NCBI GenBank assembly: GCA_030431455.1
Contig: JAUIJE010000001.1
Location: forward strand, 434,001 to 498,000
Length of the DNA stretch: 64,000 nucleotides
Direction of reading: 5' to 3'
DNA from: a bacterium
Lineage (GTDB): Bacteria; Myxococcota; UBA727; JAUIJE01
Shown here: positions 17,154-24,482 of the stretch, piece by piece
Numbering within the stretch: the stretch's first letter is position 1
Layout of the letters: each line of letters starts with the position of its first letter
Notes under the pieces: generated by a model
What the model was told of the DNA's origin: nothing
What the model saw: only the letters and a program-made list of their open reading frames with translations
The model's database searches: none
Translations under genes and position numbers: made by a program

Positions 17154-18707
17154 ATGGCGAACGAAAAAAGCCGGGCCACCGACATCCGCGTCGGCTTGTT
17201 CGTGACCGCGGGGGTGGTGGTGCTGTTCATCAGCATTTTCCTCATCGGTCAGGAGCGGAACTTTTTCGAGCGCCCCGCTTATCTCAAAGCGGAGTTCCCC
17301 AATGTGGCTGGTCTCAAGGTGGGGGCCGCGGTCCGGCTCTCGGGCGTGGACATTGGCATTGTGTCCGACATCGCCTTTCCCCCCGCCGACCCCGACATCT
17401 ATGAAAAGGTGATGCCCCCCACCACCTTGGCCGCGCTGTCCCAGCGACCGGAGAAGTCCGCCCAGGGCATTCGGTACCGCGCCCTGGACATCGGGCCTGA
17501 AGCCCTCACCTTCGACGTGCCCAAGACGGTGCGGCTCACCGCGACCTGCCAGGCCGCCGACGGCGCCGCGGGGGCGTGCGGCGACACCTCGCGGACGCTC
17601 AAGATCGACGTGGTGGGGCAAGACCAGTTCGGCGATCCCCTGGTCGAGACCTTCGCCTTCGGCTGGCGCGGCGCGGGCAACCGCGTAGAGGGCAAAAAAC
17701 GCTTCAAGACCATCGAGGAGATTCGCCTCCTGGAGAACAGCCACCCCACCCGCATGCTCGACGGGAACGAACAGCCGAACACCTTCGACCGGCTCAAGAT
17801 CGGATACGGCGGGCTGCCCTTGATCACGGTGGCCATGCGCGTGCGCCAGGACGCCCTGGAGCGGGTGCGCGACGGCTCGGCCGCGGTGCTGTCCTCCGAC
17901 GGCCTGCTCGGGGACAAGACCATCGACATCAGCCTCGGCCCGTCGTCGGGCCGGCAGCACGAAGACGGGCACACCCTGCCGTCCCGCTTGTCGGGGCTCG
18001 ACCAGATCGTGGCCCGGGTGCCCGAGGCCCTCGAGACCTTCGACCAAATCAAGAACGCGGTGAACGAAGTCCACGGCCTCATCAGCGAGTTCCAAAAAGA
18101 GGGTGGCGAGGACGTGATCATCCAAGCGGTGCGCACCCTCGAGGACATCGCGATCCAGGTCAAAGAGGGCCGGGGCCTGATTCACGAGCTGGTCTACGAC
18201 GAGAAGACCGCCCAGCGGTACGCGGTGATCATCAAGGACGTCGAGGGGGCGGTGGCCGACGTCAACGCGATGATCCACCAGGTCAAGAGCAAGGACAGCC
18301 TGCTCCACGGCCTGATGTACGACCCCGAAGGGGAGAAGGCGGTGGCCGCGGCCAAGGACACGTTGGTCGAGGTCAAGCAACTGCTCGCCGACATCAAGAG
18401 CAAGGACGGCATCGCCCACCAGCTCATCTACAACGAGGACAACGGCGAGCTGGTGGCCAACCTCACCCAGGCCAGCGAGGACATCAAGACCGCGAGCGCC
18501 GACGCCAAGTCCGCCGCCGCCGACGTCAAGGTCATGGTCGCCGACGCCAAGCAGGGCAAAGGCACGGTGGGCGCGCTGCTCACCGATCCGTCGGTCTACG
18601 AGGACCTCAAGGTCCTGCTCGGCAACGTGAAGCGCAACGACGCGGTGAAGTCGCTGGTGCGCTACGCCATCGAAAAGGAAGATGCCCAGGTCAAGCCGGC
18701 TCCTTGA
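17154..18707 (+). CDS. MCE (MlaD-like) protein with an inserted segment
   Basis: A 517-residue inner-membrane-anchored periplasmic protein. It has one N-terminal transmembrane helix (VGLFVTAGVVVLFISIFLIG, about 13-32). The MCE domain starts at AYLKAEFPNVAGLKVGAAVRLSGVDIGIVSDI (42-73). It is then interrupted by about 145 residues containing a Cys pair (C132, C142) and resumes at LPLITVAMRV...SSDGLLGDKTIDISLG (221-262). The C-terminal 240 residues are a long amphipathic helical region, as in MCE proteins that form channels. It probably binds and passes lipids with the MlaF-type ATPase just upstream. It overlaps the downstream membrane-protein gene by 26 bases. Confidence 0.85.
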   Translation: MANEKSRATDIRVGLFVTAGVVVLFISIFLIGQERNFFERPAYLKAEFPNVAGLKVGAAVRLSGVDIGIVSDIAFPPADPDIYEKVMPPTTLAALSQRPEKSAQGIRYRALDIGPEALTFDVPKTVRLTATCQAADGAAGACGDTSRTLKIDVVGQDQFGDPLVETFAFGWRGAGNRVEGKKRFKTIEEIRLLENSHPTRMLDGNEQPNTFDRLKIGYGGLPLITVAMRVRQDALERVRDGSAAVLSSDGLLGDKTIDISLGPSSGRQHEDGHTLPSRLSGLDQIVARVPEALETFDQIKNAVNEVHGLISEFQKEGGEDVIIQAVRTLEDIAIQVKEGRGLIHELVYDEKTAQRYAVIIKDVEGAVADVNAMIHQVKSKDSLLHGLMYDPEGEKAVAAAKDTLVEVKQLLADIKSKDGIAHQLIYNEDNGELVANLTQASEDIKTASADAKSAAADVKVMVADAKQGKGTVGALLTDPSVYEDLKVLLGNVKRNDAVKSLVRYAIEKEDAQVKPAP

Positions 18708-20370
18708 GCACACGCTGAGACCTCTGGGGGCGTCGATGCGCGCGCGGCGCCATCGGTTCTGGCGCCGGCTGCAGGACGAGCGCGACAAGGGTTTGGTGCG
18801 CCTGTTGTCGTTGCTCGCGACCGTGCTCGGGATGTGGGGCGGGTTGTTCGCGGCCGCGTTTTTCGCCGGGCGCTACGTGCTGTCCCGGGGCGCGCCCGAG
18901 GTGTTGCCCGGCGGGGTGGCAGTGACATTGCTGGGGGTGATGGGGGCGCTGTTCTTCTCGTCGGTGGGCCACGCCGCGACCGCGTTCTTCGCGGCCCGGG
19001 ATCTGTGGTTCTGGGACGCCTCGCCCACGTCGGTGACCGCGTCGTTCGGCGACCGGGTGATCGAGACATTGACATTGGCGGCGCCGGCCACGGTGGGGTT
19101 GAGCTCGAGCCTGTTGCTCGGGTTTGTCATCGGAGGCACCGAGAGTCCGGGGGCGGTGGCGCGCGCGGGGGTGGGTCTGGTCGCGGTGGTGGTGCTCACC
19201 GTGGTGGTGGCCGCGGTGGTGGCCCACGTGGTGGCGGCGGTGTTCCCCGCGGGGGCGGTGAGCCGGGCCTCGGTGGTGCTGCTCGGCATCGCCCTGTGCG
19301 TGGCCCTGGTCCTGCTGCGCCAAAGCGGGGTCGAGCGGCTGGTGACGGAAAAAGGCGCCGAGGAGTTCGTGGCCAAAGCCGGCGGGCTGTTCACGGTGGG
19401 GCCGCCCCGGTTGCCCCACAATGCCGCTGCACAGTTCGTGATCGGGGGCGATCTCGTGGCCGGCGGGTGGTTGCTGTTGTGGGTGGCGGGCGCGGTGGCG
19501 GTGGCCCGGCTGGTCTACGGCGGCCTGTACAAACGGGCGCGCACCCGGGCCGAGCAAGACAACCCGAGCCGGGACGCCAAAGGGTTGGTCGAGCGGGTGG
19601 TGGCGTTTTACGCGCGTAGGAGCGGGCCCTCGTCGGGGGCGATGGTGCGCAAGGACCTGCTCGCGTTCGTGCGGGACCCGAGCCAGTGGGGACAGCTCGT
19701 GCTGCTGCTCACGATTTCGATCGTGTACGTGGTCAACTGCCGCGCGCTGGTGGCCGGCTTTGGTGACGTGCCCCAGGCGGGGGGCGTGATCCTGTCCGCG
19801 TTGCACGTGGGGGTGGTGGGCTTTGTCGCCGCGGGGCTCGCGGCCCGGTTCGCGTTTGTGCAAATGGCACTGGAGGGCCCCGCGATGTGGCTCGCGTGGG
19901 CCAGCCCGCTGTCGCCGCGGGGTTGGGTCGAGGCCAAGCGGCGGGCGGCGTTGCCGATCGTGTTCGGCTTCCCGGTGCTGACCGCGATCCTCGGCGCGGT
20001 GGCCCTCGACCTCGACGTGGGCACCGGGCTGTTGTCGGTGCTTCTGTCCGCGGGCATCGCCTGGTGCTGCGTGGCCATGGGGGTGGCGCGGGGGTCGGTG
20101 GCGCCGCTGTTCGACGCGGCCAGCGTCGGGGAGATGGCGATGGGGCCGGGCGCGATGTTGACCATGCTGCGGGCGCTGTTTTTGTCCGGGGTGGGGGCGG
20201 GGCTTCAGCTTGTGACCGCGGGGTTGACGTTCTTTTTGGGGGCGGCGGCCCGGGGCGGGGTCGCGGCGGTGGTGGGCGGGTTGTTCTGCCTCTGGACGGT
20301 GCGGTTCGCTCGACGACAGGTGGACGCGGGGGGGGCGGCGGTGGCCCGGTGGCGTCACGACCCGCCGTGA
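18682..20370 (+). CDS. Polytopic membrane protein, putative ABC-type permease
   Basis: About 562 residues with roughly a dozen hydrophobic segments, such as LLSLLATVLGMWGGLFAAAFFAG, AVTLLGVMGALFFSSVG and LVAVVVLTVVVAAVVAHVVAAVF. It resembles large ABC-2 or 'putative ABC exporter' membrane proteins rather than MlaE. A cytoplasmic loop (VYGGLYKRARTRAEQDNPSRDAKG) splits two halves. The gene overlaps the MCE gene by 26 bases if it starts at 18682; a second ATG at 18736, after GGGGG, is a reasonable alternative. Its operon position suggests it serves the MlaF/MCE system; this is inference. Confidence 0.7.
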   Translation: MPRSSRLLEHTLRPLGASMRARRHRFWRRLQDERDKGLVRLLSLLATVLGMWGGLFAAAFFAGRYVLSRGAPEVLPGGVAVTLLGVMGALFFSSVGHAATAFFAARDLWFWDASPTSVTASFGDRVIETLTLAAPATVGLSSSLLLGFVIGGTESPGAVARAGVGLVAVVVLTVVVAAVVAHVVAAVFPAGAVSRASVVLLGIALCVALVLLRQSGVERLVTEKGAEEFVAKAGGLFTVGPPRLPHNAAAQFVIGGDLVAGGWLLLWVAGAVAVARLVYGGLYKRARTRAEQDNPSRDAKGLVERVVAFYARRSGPSSGAMVRKDLLAFVRDPSQWGQLVLLLTISIVYVVNCRALVAGFGDVPQAGGVILSALHVGVVGFVAAGLAARFAFVQMALEGPAMWLAWASPLSPRGWVEAKRRAALPIVFGFPVLTAILGAVALDLDVGTGLLSVLLSAGIAWCCVAMGVARGSVAPLFDAASVGEMAMGPGAMLTMLRALFLSGVGAGLQLVTAGLTFFLGAAARGGVAAVVGGLFCLWTVRFARRQVDAGGAAVARWRHDPP

Positions 20371-20401
20371 CGAGGCGGGACCGGTTTGGTACCACCAAGG
20401 G

Positions 20402-20983
20402 ATGGACGAAGACGCGAATCTCCAGACCGCGCGCGAGCGGGCGGTGTTCTTGGTGCACGAAAAGCGCGACCGCATCGCCCGCGCGGTGGCCCGGCAGATT
20501 CAGCACCAGGTGCCCAAGTACAAAGAGGTCGACCAGGTCGCCCTCGCGCGCAGCTGCCGCGGGGTGCTGAGCGCGTCCGAGCCGCTGGTGCGCGCCGGGG
20601 ACGCGCGCCGCTTGGCCGCGCTGGTCGATGACCTGGCCACCATGCGCCTGGCCGGGGGGTTCGAGCTGGAGCACTTCGTGGTCGCCGCGCTTTGTTTTGT
20701 CCCCGTGTTGCGGCAGTTCTTCTTCGAGACCATCAAGGACCCCGCCGAGGCCAACCTGCTGTACGAGCAATACGAGGGCGTGCTGCTGCCCTTCGTGGGC
20801 CGGGTGGCCAACATCTTCATGAACAGTGAGTACGACGTGACCAACCCCGACGGCATCGACACCGTGAGTCTGCGCTCGGCCCTGACCCAGCTCACCGCCG
20901 AGCGGTTCCCGCGCATCCGCCCGCTCACCGTCGAAGAGAACACCGACAGCGGCCGTTCGAGCCCCTTCTCGCGCCAAGGCTGA
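20402..20983 (+). CDS. RsbRD-N-terminal-like helical protein
   Basis: A 193-residue all-helical cytoplasmic protein. Its pattern (HEKRDRIARAVARQIQHQVPKYKEV, then RRLAALVDDLATMRLAGGFELEHFVVAALCFVPVLRQFFFETI) resembles the helical sensor domain found at the N-terminus of RsbRD-type stressosome proteins, here alone. It has no DNA-binding or catalytic motif. It starts 31 bases after the membrane-protein gene and converges with the oxidoreductase gene at 21006. Family assignment is tentative. Confidence 0.6.
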   Translation: MDEDANLQTARERAVFLVHEKRDRIARAVARQIQHQVPKYKEVDQVALARSCRGVLSASEPLVRAGDARRLAALVDDLATMRLAGGFELEHFVVAALCFVPVLRQFFFETIKDPAEANLLYEQYEGVLLPFVGRVANIFMNSEYDVTNPDGIDTVSLRSALTQLTAERFPRIRPLTVEENTDSGRSSPFSRQG

Positions 20984-21005
20984 GCCGCCTCGACGAGGCC
21001 GGGCG

Positions 21006-22442
21006 TTATTTGGACTGACCGAGCACGGACTCGGCGGCCCGGGCGCAGCTCATGGCCGCGGACAGTTCGCCTTCGAGCCCCAGGCCCGGGCACAGGTCAC
21101 GACCGGCCCGAAACACGTTCTTGAGCGCGGTCTTCATCGAGCGGCCGCCGAACGCGTTCTGGGCGTCGTCGATGCGGTAGGTGGGCATGGTCACCGCCGC
21201 GTCCGCCCCGTAGACCCGGTCGTGGGCCACCCGGGCGCGGTCCGCGAACGGCATCAACTGTGACAAGCAGCGCTCCAGCCGGTCGGCGTCCGCTTCTTGG
21301 GTGGGGCGCTCGGTGCGGCGGGCGAGCAGCACCGCCACCGGCTCGTCCAGCCCGGTGGGGACCGCGCTTTTTTGCCCCGGCTTTTCCAAGGGCAGGTCGT
21401 CGTACACCCCGAGGAGCGCGGGCTCGGCGTCGTCGAACAGCATCAACGCCCGCACGGGGATGCCCCGGGGCAACATCCCCCGCGGCACCAGCCACCGCAC
21501 GATCACCGCGCCCCCGGCCTGGCCCACCCGCTTGTCCAACGACGCCGACCGCTGGCTGTGTTTTTCACTCTGCACGCGCTCGGACAGGGTGCGCTGGCGG
21601 GTGCCGTCGATGATCGCCGACACCGCGTAGTCGTTCTTGCCCTGGGTGCGGATGTGCACCGCTTTCTGGCGCTTGACCTCGACGTGCTCGACCCGGGAGT
21701 CGGAGATCACGTCCCCCCCATGTCCCTGCACGACCTTGGCGAACAGGCCGAACAAGGCCGAGCGGAGGCCGAGCCCCTCTTTGCTGTGCGCCACCGACCC
21801 GGTGAGCAGCGACGCGGCCGCGATGTGCCCGGTCATGCCCGCGGCGGACTTGGTCGTCGACCACTGCACGAAGGGGACCGCGGCCTCGAGCACCGGGCCA
21901 AAGCCCGCGCGGACCAACGCGTCGACCGAGGCGTCGGTGCGCTGCAGCTCACGCTCGGGATCGGCCAGCCGGCTCTTGGTCCGGCGCCGGGCGAAGAAGC
22001 CCTCGACGTGCAGGTGCGTAGTCTCCTCGAACACCGGGTCACGCCCGTCGAGGGCGTGGCCGTCCAGGGCCGCGGCGATGCTGTCCCCGGTGGCCATGCC
22101 GTACACGCGGGCGAGCTCTTTTTGGCGCGCGCCCCGGTCGACGGGCAGCACAAACCGCGCCTCGGGATCGGCGATGACCCCGATGCCCACAGGGTCGCCG
22201 ACCACCCGGCGGGCGTCTTGGCGGAGACCGAGCTTGTCGAAAATCACCGACGCCGGCCCGCTGGCGGGCAGGCGAAACAGCGCCGGGGCGCGCGGCACCA
22301 TGAACCCGCCGAGCGGGGCGCTCTCCAGCTCTCCGTCGTCGAGGACGACCACGCGACGGCCCTGGTGGGCGAGCCACGCGCCGGCGGCGAGGGCGCAGAT
22401 TTCTGTTCCCACCACGGCGACGTCTGCGTGCAAGGTGCTCAT
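21006..22442 (-). CDS. FAD-dependent oxidoreductase, phytoene-desaturase-like, with degenerate Rossmann motif
   Basis: A 478-residue protein with the overall layout of amine-oxidase or phytoene-desaturase flavoproteins: N-terminal ADVAVVGTEICALAAGAWLAHQGRRVVVLDD and a C-terminal FRAGRDLCPGLGLEGELSAAMSCARAAE that matches the second FAD-contact region. The dinucleotide-binding GxGxxG reads GTEICA, so FAD binding may be weakened or the protein may be non-enzymatic. The start at 22442 is chosen because the Rossmann strand begins there; no strong ribosome-binding site is seen, and an ATG at 22478 is possible. It shares orientation with the DUF523 gene 42 bases upstream. Confidence 0.7.
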   Translation of the reverse strand: MSTLHADVAVVGTEICALAAGAWLAHQGRRVVVLDDGELESAPLGGFMVPRAPALFRLPASGPASVIFDKLGLRQDARRVVGDPVGIGVIADPEARFVLPVDRGARQKELARVYGMATGDSIAAALDGHALDGRDPVFEETTHLHVEGFFARRRTKSRLADPERELQRTDASVDALVRAGFGPVLEAAVPFVQWSTTKSAAGMTGHIAAASLLTGSVAHSKEGLGLRSALFGLFAKVVQGHGGDVISDSRVEHVEVKRQKAVHIRTQGKNDYAVSAIIDGTRQRTLSERVQSEKHSQRSASLDKRVGQAGGAVIVRWLVPRGMLPRGIPVRALMLFDDAEPALLGVYDDLPLEKPGQKSAVPTGLDEPVAVLLARRTERPTQEADADRLERCLSQLMPFADRARVAHDRVYGADAAVTMPTYRIDDAQNAFGGRSMKTALKNVFRAGRDLCPGLGLEGELSAAMSCARAAESVLGQSK

Positions 22443-22484
22443 TGGCGGCGGGCTATAGCAGGGAAGCCCCGCGGACAAAAAGGC

Positions 22485-22997
22485 TCAGTCGCCTTCGCCC
22501 GCGCGGGGAGGGGACAAAAGTCGCCCGGGCGCGGCCGCGAACGCCTCGTCGTTGATCACCAAAAGCCCCCGCCGGGTGAGCAGCGCCGCGGTTACGCCGT
22601 CGCCGGCCACGAGGCCTTGGTCGGTGTGGGTTTGGCCGAGGCCGCAGCTCGGGCTGCGGGCCTTGAGCACCGCGGCGGTGGCGCCGCAGGTTTCGGCACA
22701 GGACAGCGCGCCCTGGGCCCCGCGGACAAACCCCGCGGTCACGTCGCGCCCCCCGTCGGTGACGACCGCGGCGCGTCCGTCGAGCACGTCGTGGCCGTCG
22801 CCACCGACCATGCGCGCGGGGGGGCGAGGGGTGCCAAGCCCCCCGTGTTCTTCCGGGCAAAAGGCGATGACCTCGACGTCGGCCGCGAGCAGCGGGCGCA
22901 CGTTGTCCTGGCATTCGGCGCGGGCGGTCTCGCCGTCGTAGCGGCAGGAGCGGCCGAGCAGGCAGGCGCTGACCAGGACGGTGCGGTGCGTCGTCAC
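22485..22997 (-). CDS. DUF523 (TudS-like) protein, possible Fe-S thiouracil desulfidase
   Basis: A 170-residue DUF523 protein: VLVSACLLGRSCRYDG, CPEEHGGLGTPRPPA, DVTAGFVRGA and VLKARSPSCG. The three family cysteines (C12, C47, C118) are present. In the characterised member TudS these hold a [4Fe-4S] cluster used to desulfurise 2-thiouracil. Whether this protein has that substrate is unknown, since DUF523 is broad. It is cytoplasmic with no signal. It diverges from the lipoprotein gene at 23088. Confidence 0.85.
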   Translation of the reverse strand: MTTHRTVLVSACLLGRSCRYDGETARAECQDNVRPLLAADVEVIAFCPEEHGGLGTPRPPARMVGGDGHDVLDGRAAVVTDGGRDVTAGFVRGAQGALSCAETCGATAAVLKARSPSCGLGQTHTDQGLVAGDGVTAALLTRRGLLVINDEAFAAAPGRLLSPPRAGEGD

Positions 22998-23087
22998 CCG
23001 ACCAGGCTAACAAAAAGGCCCCATGGACGGCCCCCATGCCGCGGGCTAGACGGGGAATTCTCGTTCACGCTCGCCCCCGAGGTCCTG

Positions 23088-24482
23088 ATGACGACGACGC
23101 GCATTGTGTTCCGGCTGTTGATTCTGTGTTCGCTCTCCCTCGGGGTGGCGGTGGTGGTCCCCGGGTGTCCCGACGACAACGGCGACGGTGACGGTGACGG
23201 TGACGGCGACGGCGACGGGGACGGGGACGGGGACGGGGACGGCGACGGCGACGGGGGAGACGGCGACGGGGTGATCGACGTGGGCTGCACCGCCGACGAC
23301 CAGTGCGGGGTCGGGACCTTGTGTGACCTCGACAGCGGCGAGTGCGTGGCCGGCCAGGACTGCAGCGCCAACCCGAGCATCTGCGCGTTCTGCCAAGACC
23401 CGGGCGGGACCTGCGGCACCGGCGCCGCCCCCGCGTACTGCGACGAGGACGCGGGCGTGTGCCGCCGGAGCAAGGCCACCTGCGATGCCTGCACCGACGA
23501 TGCGGAGTGCGGCGACGGGGCGAACTTCCCGAACCAATGCATCGACGGGTTCTGCGCCGAGGGGTGCGGGCCGTGCCCGCCGGGCTTCACCTGCCACGCC
23601 GACGGGGGCTGCGTCCCGGTCGAGTCCGCGGGCAGCTGCCAAGGGGCCATCCACTGTGGCGACGACAACGAGTGCCCCGACGGCCAACGCTGCACCGAGC
23701 TTGGCGTGTGTTTGCGGGTCTGCGAAAACGACGCCGAGTGCGGCCCGGGCCAAATCTGCGGCGACGAAGCGCCGCTCACCGGCCAGTGCCTCAACGGCTG
23801 TCCCCAAGGCCAGACCGTGCAGGTCGGGGGCGAGACCCAGATTTGCCACGCCGACGGGCGCTTCGGCCCGCTGTGCCCCACCGAGGGCGAGACCACCGGG
23901 TGCCCGGCCGGGCTGGAGTGCACCGCCGACGGCAGCTGTGGCTATTCCGGGTGCGTGACCAGCCAAGATTGTGAATTGGTGCGCACCTACTGCGACACCG
24001 CCAGCGGCGAGTGCGTCGACGGGTGCGAGGTGATCAGCGACTGTGCGTCGTTCGAGCTGTGCGAGGACGGCCAATGTGTGCCCGAGGGCTGCCGGGGCAA
24101 AGACCTCTCGTGCAACCTCGGCCAATGGTGCTGCGGCGAGGAGTACTACGCGGACAACGCGTGCCCGGCCGAGGTCGAGGAGGGCGAGTGTTTCTTGACC
24201 CCCGAGCCCTGGTGCCAGACCTGCACCGAGACCGCCGACTGCGCGGACATCGACATGTTCGGCATCGAGTCCGACTGTTTTGAACTCCAGCAGCAAGACG
24301 ACCAGGGCAACACCGTGTCCTTGGGCAGCTATTGTTCGGTGGGGTGCGAGTCCAACCTCGACTGCCCCCGTGGGCTCAACTGCATTGACATTCCGGTCGA
24401 CGACCAAGGCAACACCGTGAAGGGCTGCCTCGGGGCCATCTGCCAAGCCATCGCCGAGGCGCGTGACAGCCAAGGCCAGTGA
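23088..24482 (+). CDS. Cys-rich lipoprotein with Asp-Gly tether
   Basis: A 464-residue lipoprotein: signal ending VVVPGC, then CPDDNGDGDG and about 15 Asp-Gly units. The mature part has some 50 Cys arranged in short repeats such as CTADDQCGVGTLCDLDSGECV and CENDAECGPGQICGD. These are dispersed EGF-like or 'Cxxxx-C' modules common in myxobacterial surface proteins. The start at 23088 puts the signal peptide at the N-terminus. Its stop overlaps the GTG start of the PHP lipoprotein gene by 20 bases, so the two are translated together. Function unknown; likely on the cell surface. Confidence 0.85.
   Translation: MTTTRIVFRLLILCSLSLGVAVVVPGCPDDNGDGDGDGDGDGDGDGDGDGDGDGDGGDGDGVIDVGCTADDQCGVGTLCDLDSGECVAGQDCSANPSICAFCQDPGGTCGTGAAPAYCDEDAGVCRRSKATCDACTDDAECGDGANFPNQCIDGFCAEGCGPCPPGFTCHADGGCVPVESAGSCQGAIHCGDDNECPDGQRCTELGVCLRVCENDAECGPGQICGDEAPLTGQCLNGCPQGQTVQVGGETQICHADGRFGPLCPTEGETTGCPAGLECTADGSCGYSGCVTSQDCELVRTYCDTASGECVDGCEVISDCASFELCEDGQCVPEGCRGKDLSCNLGQWCCGEEYYADNACPAEVEEGECFLTPEPWCQTCTETADCADIDMFGIESDCFELQQQDDQGNTVSLGSYCSVGCESNLDCPRGLNCIDIPVDDQGNTVKGCLGAICQAIAEARDSQGQ
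23184..23274 (+). repeat. Asp-Gly hexanucleotide tract
   Basis: An imperfect GACGGN hexamer array encoding about 15 Asp-Gly units directly after the lipidated Cys region of the Cys-rich lipoprotein. It is the same type of tether as at 9812-10055 and 50631-50871. Confidence 0.85.

Noticed and set aside
15330-18788. A 1152-codon minus-strand frame opposite the CpaF-like, MlaF and MCE genes
   Set aside because: Antisense shadow; the plus strand has Walker motifs, an MCE domain and ATGA overlaps.
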